Position numbers and translations under genes: made by a program. From Sphingomonas caseinilytica (GTDB lineage: Bacteria > Pseudomonadota > Alphaproteobacteria > Sphingomonadales > Sphingomonadaceae), in NCBI RefSeq assembly GCF_023516455.1, contig NZ_JAMGBA010000002.1, positions 644,501-708,500 on the forward strand: a stretch of DNA of 64,000 nt. Reading direction: 5' to 3'. This document shows positions 51,981 to 60,680 of the stretch, piece after piece. The number at the start of each line of letters is the position of its first letter. The stretch's first letter is position 1. The notes below the pieces were generated by a model, which did no database searches, was not told where the DNA came from, and was given only the letters and a program-made list of their open reading frames with translations.

Positions 51981-52642
51981 CCCCAGTCCTCGCAGCGCCA
52001 ACCGCGCTCGTTGGCCAATCGCGCAAGCCGGTCGTGCGGGTTCACCGCGACCGGCTCGTCCGCCCATTCGAACGCCGGCTTGTCGCTGGCATGGTCCGAA
52101 TAGAAGCGGACATGGCCTCGCTCCAGCCCGCTTGAGGCGAGCCAGGCCTGGATCATCCGCAATTTCGCTGGCCCATAGCAATTCTCGCCGTCGATCTTGG
52201 CGTGGACCCGCTCGTCGAGGCCTAGGATCGAATTGGTCCCGATGCAGTCGTCGAAGCCCAGACGTTCGGCGATTTCGCGCGAATAGAAACGGTAGCTAGC
52301 TGTCGCCATTACCACCCGCCGGCCTTCGGCCTTGTCGTGCGCGATCGCTTGAACGGCGCCAGGGCGGATGTTTGACGACAGCATCTTTTCGGCAAAGCTC
52401 TCCACGAGCGGCTTCAACTCGCTCGGGTGGCGATTATGGCCCAGCAGCAGCCGGTGGTTGATTTCCTTGAGCTTCCCGCGATCGATCAGCTTCAGGACAT
52501 AGGCTAGCATCGACGCGACCACGAACGGCAACAACAGAAGCCGCAACGGCGCGCGCCGCATCGCGCAATGGATCAGGAACGGCGTGTAGGTTGCGCGCCG
52601 GGTTACCGTCCGGTCCATGTCGTAGATCGCAAGGTCCCTCAC
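51977..52642 (-). CDS. HAD-IB family phosphatase
   Basis: A 221-residue HAD hydrolase. The N-terminal DMDRT motif (DxD-type nucleophile, about 8-12) and the downstream MATASYRFYSREIAERLGF (motif II) and FYSDHASDKPAFEWADEPVAVNPHD (motif IV with the acidic pair) are those of phosphoserine-phosphatase-like HAD-IB members. It would remove phosphate from a small molecule. It overlaps by 4 bp the upstream nucleotidyltransferase gene, the middle of a three-gene operon. In this context it may dephosphorylate a phosphatidyl-alcohol phosphate or a sugar/alcohol phosphate (inference). Confidence 0.85.
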   Translation of the reverse strand: MRDLAIYDMDRTVTRRATYTPFLIHCAMRRAPLRLLLLPFVVASMLAYVLKLIDRGKLKEINHRLLLGHNRHPSELKPLVESFAEKMLSSNIRPGAVQAIAHDKAEGRRVVMATASYRFYSREIAERLGFDDCIGTNSILGLDERVHAKIDGENCYGPAKLRMIQAWLASSGLERGHVRFYSDHASDKPAFEWADEPVAVNPHDRLARLANERGWRCEDWG

Positions 52643-53406
52643 GCGCGGCCCTCGAGAATGGCGCTGACCAAAATGTGATCCGCAGGCTTGTCGACATCGA
52701 CAGCTGCCAGCGGGTCGGCAAGTTCAACCTTACGGATATCGAGCTCCAGTCGCTTTCCAACAGACGCCAAGGTTTGATCCAACGTTCGAAGCTTCAAAAC
52801 GGCACCCACGAACAGGGCCGGGCCGAGCGATGCAATCATCCGCCAGCCTTTCTTGCGATCCTGTTCGACCGATCGCCACAGAGCCACGGCCTTGGCGGCA
52901 TCGGCGCTTCCGAAGGCAAACAGGTTTGCGCCGGAATATGATCCGCGCCTGAAGCCAAGCCAGGTCCGTTTCGTATTCGGCAACCGCGCCATGAGAGGCC
53001 GCTTCTCGACCAGGCCGATCGCGAGCTCGGCGCCTTCCGCCTTTGCGCAAAAATCTGCGATCATTGCCGGCGACAGCAGCGCATGGTCGGCCGTGGTCAC
53101 CAACAGCGGAAAATGGGTTGCCGGGTTCGCCAGAATGGCTTCCAGTGTAGAGGCGATGGTATCGCCGGAAGCCGCGACCTTGAGCCGCGAATTGGCCGGC
53201 AGGACCTTGGCGATCCGATCCGGCTGTTGGGCCAGGACGCTCACCGCCAATATTTGCGGCGACAGCAGCAGGGCATTCACGGGCCGCGCAACCATCGGGA
53301 TCCCGCCGACCGGTATCAGTGCCTTGAGATCGGTCCCATGTTGCTCGGCAAACTTATCGCGGCCCGGCCTCGAACCGGCCAGAACGACGGCTGTCCAGCC
53401 CTTCAT
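52639..53406 (-). CDS. MobA-like nucleotidyltransferase
   Basis: A 255-residue nucleotidyltransferase. The N-terminal loop TAVVLAGSRPGRDKFAEQHGTDLKALIPVGGIPMVARPVNALL is the NTP-binding G-x-G-x-R/K signature, and VTTADHALLSPAMI supplies the metal-binding Asp. Members activate a sugar- or alcohol-phosphate with CTP or GTP. The start overlaps the stop of the phosphatidyltransferase gene (ATGA). Together these genes look like an activate-and-transfer pathway: the transferase makes a CDP-alcohol and the next enzyme attaches it to a lipid. Confidence 0.85.
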   Translation of the reverse strand: MKGWTAVVLAGSRPGRDKFAEQHGTDLKALIPVGGIPMVARPVNALLLSPQILAVSVLAQQPDRIAKVLPANSRLKVAASGDTIASTLEAILANPATHFPLLVTTADHALLSPAMIADFCAKAEGAELAIGLVEKRPLMARLPNTKRTWLGFRRGSYSGANLFAFGSADAAKAVALWRSVEQDRKKGWRMIASLGPALFVGAVLKLRTLDQTLASVGKRLELDIRKVELADPLAAVDVDKPADHILVSAILEGRA

Positions 53407-54530
53407 CCCAGCCAGCTCACGATCGGACGGCCGCGGTCTGCCCGGGCATTCGCCTGGGCCAGCCGGACGGCATGGAAGATCAGGGACAGGATCGTCCAAA
53501 GGGCGACAAGTTCGATCCCAAGATCGGGGAGGCCGAGTGCCAGGCAGAAGACGAGTATCACCATGTTGGGATTGCGGCGCGCGGTGATCAGGCGGAACTG
53601 GCTGTCGATCCGCCGCCAGACATGGATATGCATGCCGTAGCGGCGCATGAAGAGGCCTTCGATGACGCGCTGAGCGACATAGCCGAAGACGATCGCTCCG
53701 ATGATCAGCATCTCATAGACCGGCTCGAACGGGCGGCCATATAGCTTCAGCCCTTCCGCCCAGGCCCACCACCAGAAGGGCGGGTGGACGAGATCGACGC
53801 CGTGGTCGAAGATATTGCCCCATTTGGACGATTGGCCGGTGCAGCGCGCCAGCTTTCCGTCGACCGTATCGAGCACCATGAAGCCGAAGCCGGCCAGGAC
53901 TCCGGTCCAATACCAGGCGTTCCAGAACAGGACGAAGGCGGCAAGGCACAGCGCGGCGCCGATGCCCGTTACCATGTTAGGCGACATTCCGGCCTGGGCC
54001 GCCCAGCGGGTGAGATAGAATGCGAGCCGCCGCCACAGATAGAGCGTCAATATGTCGGTGACGCCCTTGTAGCTGGCGTCATAGGCGGCGCGTTCGGCCG
54101 GTTCGGGATTGGCCGGGTCGAGCCGCATGACAAAGGGCCGGTCCCGCTTCCGCAACTTCCTGTAGCTGACTTCCGCCGTGTCGGCGTCCAGCCGGTCGAG
54201 CGAACCTCCGTCATAGGTTCCGCCCGCCAGCATGGCCGAAATCACCGCTGCCGCATCGCCATCGGCAGGCACATGGGCCAGGACCGGGTGTCCGTCCTTG
54301 GTCAGCACCGCACCGGGCGAACGAGCGAGGGTGACCAGCCACTCGGGGTCCCAGGTCCAATTAAGGTCGGCGTAGATCGTGGTCCGGCCCGGCTGAGCCC
54401 CGTTCGCGGGTTCCACCCCGGCCTTTACTGCCAGCGCGCGCGCGCGATCGGCCGCGTCCATGCCGAACGCCCGGGCGGGATTGTCACCGACCGTTACGAA
54501 TAGCGGTTTTGCGTCAACAGCATTGGTCAT
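53403..54530 (-). CDS. CDP-alcohol phosphatidyltransferase with extra N-terminal domain
   Basis: A 375-residue protein. The C-terminal half (about 155-375) has about six membrane helices and the complete signature DG-x2-AR-x8-G-x3-D-x3-D at D224, G225, A228, R229, G238, D242 and D246. The N-terminal 150 residues (PLFVTVGDNPARAFGMDAADRARALAVKAGVEP...) look like a soluble alpha/beta domain, possibly a degenerate nucleotidyltransferase, as in fused inositol-phosphate enzymes of archaea. It would make a phosphodiester lipid at the inner membrane. The start at 54530 has only a weak ribosome-binding site; a frame to 54644 overlaps the divergent gene. First gene of the operon. Confidence 0.85.
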   Translation of the reverse strand: MTNAVDAKPLFVTVGDNPARAFGMDAADRARALAVKAGVEPANGAQPGRTTIYADLNWTWDPEWLVTLARSPGAVLTKDGHPVLAHVPADGDAAAVISAMLAGGTYDGGSLDRLDADTAEVSYRKLRKRDRPFVMRLDPANPEPAERAAYDASYKGVTDILTLYLWRRLAFYLTRWAAQAGMSPNMVTGIGAALCLAAFVLFWNAWYWTGVLAGFGFMVLDTVDGKLARCTGQSSKWGNIFDHGVDLVHPPFWWWAWAEGLKLYGRPFEPVYEMLIIGAIVFGYVAQRVIEGLFMRRYGMHIHVWRRIDSQFRLITARRNPNMVILVFCLALGLPDLGIELVALWTILSLIFHAVRLAQANARADRGRPIVSWLG

Positions 54531-54624
54531 TTCTGTTGCGCTATAGGACAAGAACCGCGGCAACAAAGTGGCAAGCTGAGACTGGGCTTGTGGCTTCCGG
54601 CGATTTCGAGCAGGTTCCCGGCCC

Positions 54625-55728
54625 ATGACGGCTGCGCCCACCACTGCCGATGCCGCACCAGATGCAAACGTTTACCGTTGCGTCGGATCGATCACTATTT
54701 CGCGTGCCGCTTCCACCCAGCGGGAGATCGATGCGGCGCCGGATCCGCTGGTCCTCGACCTCAGCGGAGTCGAGAAGATGGATACGGTGGGGGCGTGGGT
54801 CATCTATCGCGCCGTCCGCGACCGCGGTGCCAAGATCGTTGGCGCAAAGGGAGACGTGGCGGCGCTGATCGAGCGCGCGCCGGAATTTGACCACCCAGCG
54901 CAAGTTCGGCCCGAGGAACGGCCCGGCCATCTGCGGGTCATGGAAGAAATCGGCGGCTGGGTCGTCGAAGCCGGACAGACACTGGTCGGACTTGTTTCCT
55001 TCCTCGGGGCGGTACTGATCGGCTTTTACGACGTCATTCGCCACCCGAGGCGCATTCGGTGGACGGCGGTCATCTCTCGTTTCGATCTGGTTGGGGTCCG
55101 CGCGCTCGGAATCATCGGCCTGATGAGCTTCCTGATTGGAATCGTCGTCGGACAACAGGGGGCGGTTCAGCTCGAACAGTTCGGTGCCGAGATCTACACG
55201 ATAAACCTCATCGGCCGGATCACCGTTCGAGAACTTGGCACGCTTATGACGGCAATCATGGTCGCGGGCCGGTCCGGATCGGCCTTTGCCGCGCAACTCG
55301 GCACGATGAAGATCACCGAGGAAATCGATGCGATGCGAACGATCGGCGTTTCGCCGATCGAGGCACTGGTCCTGCCGCGAATGGCAGCTGCCGTCATCAT
55401 GATGCCGTTGCTCGCCTTCTACGCCATGCTGATGTCTCTATTGGGCGGCGGCATCTATGTCTGGGCGGACCTTGGAATTCCGCCACTGACCTTCATTCAA
55501 CGACTTCAGGAAGTGACCCCGCTCCGCGATCTTTGGGTGGGGCTGATCAAGGCCCCGGTATTCGGGTTCATTATCGCGCTAACCGGCTGCTTCCAGGGGA
55601 TGCAGGTTGAGGGCAATTCAGAAGAAGTCGGTACGCGAACCACCAATGCCGTCGTCCAGGCAATTTTCCTTGTGATCGTCATCGACGCCGTGTTCGCGGT
55701 CTTCTTTTCCCAGATCGGATGGATATGA
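54625..55728 (+). CDS. mlaE: MlaE-family lipid ABC transporter permease with STAS domain
   Basis: A 367-residue protein. Residues about 17-90 are a STAS-like domain (LVLDLSGVEKMDTVGAWVIYRAV), which in other species is the separate MlaB, here fused to the permease. The MlaE permease (about 125-367) has RFDLVGVRALGIIGLMSFLIGIVVGQQGAVQLEQFGAEIYTINLIGRITVRELGTLMTAIMVAGRSGSAFAAQLGTMKITEEIDAMRTIG, all typical. It forms the inner-membrane part of a phospholipid transporter between membranes. It is divergent from the CDP-alcohol operon with a 94-bp gap, and starts the mlaEFD-lipoprotein operon. Confidence 0.93.
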   Translation: MTAAPTTADAAPDANVYRCVGSITISRAASTQREIDAAPDPLVLDLSGVEKMDTVGAWVIYRAVRDRGAKIVGAKGDVAALIERAPEFDHPAQVRPEERPGHLRVMEEIGGWVVEAGQTLVGLVSFLGAVLIGFYDVIRHPRRIRWTAVISRFDLVGVRALGIIGLMSFLIGIVVGQQGAVQLEQFGAEIYTINLIGRITVRELGTLMTAIMVAGRSGSAFAAQLGTMKITEEIDAMRTIGVSPIEALVLPRMAAAVIMMPLLAFYAMLMSLLGGGIYVWADLGIPPLTFIQRLQEVTPLRDLWVGLIKAPVFGFIIALTGCFQGMQVEGNSEEVGTRTTNAVVQAIFLVIVIDAVFAVFFSQIGWI

Positions 55729-56504
55729 GCTCGGAAACGATCATCACGATCCGGGGGCTCAAGAACAGCTTCGGTGACCAGATAATCCACGACGACCTGG
55801 ACCTCGATGTTCGCCGAGGCGAAATCTTGGGGGTCGTGGGCGGATCGGGCACCGGCAAATCCGTACTGATGCGTTCGATCATCGGCCTTCAGATTCCCGA
55901 TGCCGGAGACGTTCAGGTCCTGAACGAGAATATGATCGGCCGCGAAGAGGATGAGGCGAAGAATATCCGGCGGCGCTGGGGCGTATTGTTCCAGAACGGC
56001 GCTTTGTTCTCGACGCTGACCGTGGCGGAGAATGTCGAGGTTCCGATCCGGGAATATTTCCCCTTCATCAAACCTCCGCTGCTGGACGAGATCGCAAGCT
56101 ACAAGATCGCGATGTCGGGGCTTCCGGCCAATGCCGGCCCGAAATTCCCGTCGGAACTATCGGGCGGGATGAGGAAACGCGCAGGCCTCGCAAGGGCCCT
56201 GGCGCTCGATCCCGAACTTCTGTTTCTTGACGAGCCGACTGCCGGGCTGGACCCGATCGGTGCGGCCGCGTTCGACGATTTGATCATGGCGCTGCAGAAA
56301 CGGCTGGAGCTAACGGTTTTCCTGATCACCCATGACCTTGATACCCTATGGGCGATCTGTGACCGGGTTGCGGTCCTCGCCGACAAAAAAGTGGTCGCTG
56401 TCGGAACGATTGAAGAATTGCTCGCCTTGGACCATCCTTGGATTCAAGAATATTTTAACGGGCCTCGCGGACGCGCCGCGGCTGCCGGGTTGAAGGGGCA
56501 CTAG
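55725..56504 (+). CDS. mlaF: MlaF-type ABC ATPase
   Basis: A 259-residue ATPase with Walker A GGSGTGKSV (about 38-46), the signature LSGGMRKRAGLARALALDPELLFLDEPTAGLDPIGAAAFDDLI including Walker B and D-loop, and the His switch in FLITHDLDTL. It powers MlaE. The ATG overlaps the mlaE stop (ATGA); a second ATG 6 nt upstream is also possible. The C-terminal tail is moderately conserved. Confidence 0.93.
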   Translation: MSSETIITIRGLKNSFGDQIIHDDLDLDVRRGEILGVVGGSGTGKSVLMRSIIGLQIPDAGDVQVLNENMIGREEDEAKNIRRRWGVLFQNGALFSTLTVAENVEVPIREYFPFIKPPLLDEIASYKIAMSGLPANAGPKFPSELSGGMRKRAGLARALALDPELLFLDEPTAGLDPIGAAAFDDLIMALQKRLELTVFLITHDLDTLWAICDRVAVLADKKVVAVGTIEELLALDHPWIQEYFNGPRGRAAAAGLKGH

Positions 56505-56509
56505 CGCCG

Positions 56510-57463
56510 ATGGAAACGCGTTCGAACTATGTACTCGTCGGAAGCGTCACGCTCGCGCTGCTGGTCGGCCTGTTGATCTTCATTGTTTGGCTCGCCGGCT
56601 TGTCGAACAAGGCGACCAAATGCTTCGACATCTACTTCAGTCAGGGCGTAGGCGGGCTCAACAAGGGGTCTTCCGTTAATTATCAAGGCGTCCCGGTCGG
56701 ACAGATCGAAAAGATCAGCCTGCTGCCTGACCGGCCGGAATTCGTCTGGGTCAGGATTCAGGTCGACTCCGAAACGCCGGTGCTTCAGGGCACCACCGCG
56801 CAGATCAAGGGCGTCGGCTTCACCGGCGTTAGCGAAATCGCGTTGGAAGGCGCGGTCAAGGGCGGCCAGCCGCTGACCCAGGTCGGTCCTCAGGGATGCC
56901 CGGTCGTTCCCGCCAGCTCCGGCGGGCTGGGAGCGCTACTGAACTCCGCTCCGGAACTGATCGACCGCATCCAGCGCCTGACCGAGCGACTGACCGAGCT
57001 TCTGTCCGACAGGAACCAGAACAGCATTTCCGACATCCTCGAGAATGTCGAAAAGACCACCGACGTGCTGGCGCAGCGCGCGCCCGACCTTGCCGACGCG
57101 ATCGGTGACGCGCGCATTGCCGCTCGCCAGGCTGGAATCACGGCGCAGCGGGTCGGATTGCTGGCGGACAGCACCAACCGCCTGGTCAACGAGCAGGGCA
57201 AGCCGGCGGCCGAGGATCTTCGCAAGGCGATTGCGGCGGTCCAGCGTTCGGCCGAAAATCTCGACGCAATGGTCGCCGACGCGCGGCCTGGCGTCCAGAA
57301 TTTCAGCAAGAACACATTGCCCGAAGTAAATCACCTGGTTCGCGATCTTCGCGAACTATCAACCTCCTTAAGGGGCTTTTCCGAACGCCTTGAGGGAGAG
57401 GGCATCGGCGGTGCCTTGGGTCCCGAGGAACTGCCTGACTACAAGCCGGGGAAGAAGCAATGA
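56510..57463 (+). CDS. mlaD: MlaD-type MCE-domain lipid-binding protein
   Basis: A 317-residue protein. One N-terminal helix (about 10-30) anchors it in the inner membrane; the MCE domain follows (about 38-120, with YFSQGVGGLNKGSSVNYQGVPVGQIEKI and TAQIKGVGFTGVSEIALEG). The remaining 180 residues are helical with heptad-like Leu/Ala spacing, perhaps the coiled-coil tunnel that spans the periplasm. It starts 6 bp after mlaF. Length is longer than the minimal E. coli MlaD, matching the alphaproteobacterial form. Confidence 0.92.
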   Translation: METRSNYVLVGSVTLALLVGLLIFIVWLAGLSNKATKCFDIYFSQGVGGLNKGSSVNYQGVPVGQIEKISLLPDRPEFVWVRIQVDSETPVLQGTTAQIKGVGFTGVSEIALEGAVKGGQPLTQVGPQGCPVVPASSGGLGALLNSAPELIDRIQRLTERLTELLSDRNQNSISDILENVEKTTDVLAQRAPDLADAIGDARIAARQAGITAQRVGLLADSTNRLVNEQGKPAAEDLRKAIAAVQRSAENLDAMVADARPGVQNFSKNTLPEVNHLVRDLRELSTSLRGFSERLEGEGIGGALGPEELPDYKPGKKQ

Positions 57464-58062
57464 GCCGAACGTTGCGTGTAGTGGCGCCGATTGCGCTGGC
57501 GCTCAGCCTGACCGGCTGCATGGGAGGATTGCTTGGCGGAGGCGAGACGCCGCCCTGGCTGCTGACCCTTACCCCTCAGGCGCCTGCTACGGAGAATGTC
57601 GTTCGCACGGCCGGACCCGGAGAAGCAGTGACGATCGCCGTGCCGGTCATTCCCAAGGAAATCCGGACGACCCGGGTTCCGGTTCACTCCGGGCCGATTG
57701 CCATCGCCTATGTCGAGGATCTGACCTGGGTCGACACGCCGGACCGTCTGTTCCAGGACCTCTTGAGCGAAACGGTTACCAGGATGACCAACCGCGTCGT
57801 CCTCGATCCCAACCAGGCTTCGCTCGATCCGGGCCTGACTATCACCGGCAATCTTACTCGCTTCGGCTATGACGAGCAGGAAGGCGCGGTGATCGTGCGT
57901 TACGATGCGGCGATGGCACGGGCTGGCGGGTCTGCGGTCACGACCCGGCGCTTCGAGGCCCGCGAACCGGCCGACGGTACTGCCGCCACGGTCGCGCCAG
58001 CGATAAACGCCGCCGCCAATCGGGTGGCCATGGAAGCCGCGCAGTGGGTTGCCGGCAGCTAA
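57460..58062 (+). CDS. ABC-transport auxiliary lipoprotein of the Mla system
   Basis: A 200-residue lipoprotein. The signal peptide ends at the lipobox LTGC (about 17-20), so Cys20 becomes lipidated, presumably by the lgt product. The rest matches the ABC-type transport auxiliary lipoprotein family (PqiC/YmbA-like): RVPVHSGPIAIAYVEDLTWVDTPDRLFQDLLSETVTRMTNRVVLDP. It probably links the MCE protein to the outer membrane. The ATG overlaps the mlaD stop (ATGA). It converges on pepN, 4 bp apart. Confidence 0.85.
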   Translation: MSRTLRVVAPIALALSLTGCMGGLLGGGETPPWLLTLTPQAPATENVVRTAGPGEAVTIAVPVIPKEIRTTRVPVHSGPIAIAYVEDLTWVDTPDRLFQDLLSETVTRMTNRVVLDPNQASLDPGLTITGNLTRFGYDEQEGAVIVRYDAAMARAGGSAVTTRRFEAREPADGTAATVAPAINAAANRVAMEAAQWVAGS

Positions 58063-58066
58063 GGAG

Positions 58067-60679
58067 CTAGCCGAGGCTTTTCGACGCCTGTTCGTAAACA
58101 TCCCGGGAAATTCCGGGCGTGGCGACAATGCGATCCAGTTCCGCCCGCATCAGGCCCGCTCGACCGGACTCGAACCGGCGCCAACGGCCCAGCGACGGCA
58201 CCTGACGGGCCGCGACCTGCGGATTCATCCGGTCAACCTCCAGGATCATGTCGGCCACGAAGCGATAGCCACGGCCGGACGGATGGTGGAAGGCCCACTG
58301 GTTGGCGGCGAAATTGCCGACCAGAGCCCGCCAGCGATTGGGATTGCGAATGCCGAAATCCTCGTGCCGGGCGAGCGCCTCGACCACATCGATCGTGTCG
58401 GTTCGCTGGGCAGCCGCCTGCAGCGCGAACCATTTGTCCAGAACCAGGCTGTCGTTCTTGTAGCGCTGGTAGAAGTCGGCAAAAGCGGCTTCGCGTTCAG
58501 GGCCCTCGAGGCTTGTCAGCACGGACAGTGCCCCCTGCCTGTCCGTCATATTGTCGGCACGGTCATATTGGGCCTTGGCCATGGCCAGCCCCCGATCGCG
58601 ATCGCCGCCGGCCAGAAGCCAAAGCGCAACTGTCTTGAGCTTACGAACACCCTTCGCCGAAGCCGACAAGTCATCGCCCGCGGCAATGGCGGATTGCGCC
58701 TGCGCCAGTTCGGAAGCGAGCTCGGATCCGATCGCCGTCCTGAGTGACTCGCGGCTGCGGTGGATCGCGTCGGGATCGACCAGATCCATCCGGTCGCCGA
58801 TCAGACCCTCGCTGGGCAGCAACAGCGCTTCACCCTTGAATGCCGGATCCAGCTCGTTCGAGCGCAAGGTACCGCGAATTGCCGCAACCACCGCCGACGG
58901 GTCCGCCGGTCCGCTTCGAGTTCCCTCGATCAGAGAGCGGTACATCAGCTCCTGGCAGGCCTCGTAGCGGGCGAATGGATTGGCATCGATTTCGGCCAGC
59001 TTCTCAAGGTCCCCGTCCTGCCGCTCGACGGCGAGCATGACGGGCGCGGAAAAATCGCGGTTGATCGACAGGAGCGGCGATTCGTCGATGCCGAAGAAGG
59101 AAATGCTCTCCTCATCGTCGTTCAGTAGGATGAGCCGCTCTTCGCCGACCGTGGCTCCGCTGTCCTTGCCGATCAGCGCGACGTTCAGCGGGATGACCAT
59201 TGGCTGTTTGTCGGCCTGCCCCGGGGTATTCGGAATGCGCTGGCGAAGCTTCAGAGTCGCGGATGCGGAGGTTGGATCATAATCCAGCTTTGCGGCGACC
59301 TGAGGCGTTCCGGCCTGACTGTACCAGAGGCGAAACTGGGAGAGGTCAACACCGCTCGCATCTTCCATCGCCTTGACGAAGTCCTCGCAAGTCACCGCCT
59401 GCCCGTCATGCCGGTCGAAATAGAGGTCGCTTCCTTTGCGAAAGGCCTCTTCGCCAAGGATCGTCCGCATCATCCGGATGACTTCGGCGCCCTTGTTGTA
59501 GACCGTCGCCGTGTAGAAATTGGTGATCTCGATATAGCTTTCCGGCCGGACCGGATGCGCCAGAGGACCGGCATCTTCCGGGAATTGGGCGGCGCGGAGC
59601 AGCCGGACGTCTTCGATCCGCTTGACCGCGGCCGAGCCCATGTCGGCCGAAAATCCTTGGTCGCGGAAAACGGTGAACCCTTCCTTCAGGCTCAGCTGGA
59701 ACCAGTCGCGGCACGTGACGCGGTCGCCCGACCAGTTGTGAAAATATTCGTGCGCAACGACACCAGCGATATTGTCAAAGTCGACATCGGTCGCGGTATC
59801 CTGATCGGCCAGGACGTAGCGCGAATTGAAGATGTTGAGGCCCTTGTTCTCCATCGCGCCGAAGTTGAAATCGTCGACAGCGACGATGTTGAACAGGTCG
59901 AGGTCATATTCCCGGCCATAGACGTCCTCGTCCCAGCGCATGGCTGCCTTCAGGCTGTCCATGGCGTGCGCGGTCTTGGGGAGGTCGCGCGTACGGACCC
60001 ATATGTTGAGCGCGACTTCGCGGCCGCTCATGGTGGTGAAGCGGTCGCTGTTGGCGGCAAGATCGCCCGCGACCATCGCAAACAAATAGCTCGGCTTGGG
60101 GAAGGGATCTTCCCACTTCGCCCAGTGACGCCCTACTTCACCGTCACCGCTGCCAATCAAATTGCCGTTCGCGAGAAGGATCGGGAAACGCGTCTTGTCG
60201 GCGCTCATCCGAACCGAATAGCGCGACAGTACGTCCGGGCGGTCCGGGTGAAATGTAATGCGGCGAAATCCTTCGCTCTCGCATTGGGTGCAGAGCAAAC
60301 CGCCGGAAGAATAAAGCCCCATCAGCTTGTTGTTCGCGGCGGGCGAAATTTCGATTTCGGTCTCGACCGTGGCGTCGTCGCCCTCCAGCTCAATGACCAG
60401 CGTGCCGCTGTCTAGGCTCCACGGCGCCTCCGCGCCATCGACACGGACGGCCAGCGGCTCCAGCCCTTCTCCGGCAAGCCGGATCGCCCGGTTGTGATCG
60501 CCATTGCGGACAAGCTTCAGCCTCGACCGCACCTTCGTCCGGTCCGGGTCCAGTTCAAACTCAAGCCTTACCTCGGGCACCAGCCAGTCGGGCGGGCGAT
60601 AATCCTTGCGGAAGATGGCGACATGCTCCGGAGCGGCCGGGGCTTCGGGATGGACAAGGACGTCGGTCATATCGACCAA
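58067..60679 (-). CDS. pepN: Aminopeptidase N (M1 family)
   Basis: An 870-residue zinc aminopeptidase that trims N-terminal residues from peptides in the cytoplasm. The GAMEN exopeptidase motif is in NFGAMENKGLNIF (about 276-288), and the zinc site HEYFHNWSGDRVTCRDWFQLSLKEGFTVFRDQ provides the HExxH and the third ligand Glu. Typical length is 870-890, so it is complete. The first ATG is used; another ATG lies three codons later. It is preceded by an EamA gene on the same strand, with only 1 bp between them. Confidence 0.95.
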   Translation of the reverse strand: MVDMTDVLVHPEAPAAPEHVAIFRKDYRPPDWLVPEVRLEFELDPDRTKVRSRLKLVRNGDHNRAIRLAGEGLEPLAVRVDGAEAPWSLDSGTLVIELEGDDATVETEIEISPAANNKLMGLYSSGGLLCTQCESEGFRRITFHPDRPDVLSRYSVRMSADKTRFPILLANGNLIGSGDGEVGRHWAKWEDPFPKPSYLFAMVAGDLAANSDRFTTMSGREVALNIWVRTRDLPKTAHAMDSLKAAMRWDEDVYGREYDLDLFNIVAVDDFNFGAMENKGLNIFNSRYVLADQDTATDVDFDNIAGVVAHEYFHNWSGDRVTCRDWFQLSLKEGFTVFRDQGFSADMGSAAVKRIEDVRLLRAAQFPEDAGPLAHPVRPESYIEITNFYTATVYNKGAEVIRMMRTILGEEAFRKGSDLYFDRHDGQAVTCEDFVKAMEDASGVDLSQFRLWYSQAGTPQVAAKLDYDPTSASATLKLRQRIPNTPGQADKQPMVIPLNVALIGKDSGATVGEERLILLNDDEESISFFGIDESPLLSINRDFSAPVMLAVERQDGDLEKLAEIDANPFARYEACQELMYRSLIEGTRSGPADPSAVVAAIRGTLRSNELDPAFKGEALLLPSEGLIGDRMDLVDPDAIHRSRESLRTAIGSELASELAQAQSAIAAGDDLSASAKGVRKLKTVALWLLAGGDRDRGLAMAKAQYDRADNMTDRQGALSVLTSLEGPEREAAFADFYQRYKNDSLVLDKWFALQAAAQRTDTIDVVEALARHEDFGIRNPNRWRALVGNFAANQWAFHHPSGRGYRFVADMILEVDRMNPQVAARQVPSLGRWRRFESGRAGLMRAELDRIVATPGISRDVYEQASKSLG

Positions 60680-60680
60680 G

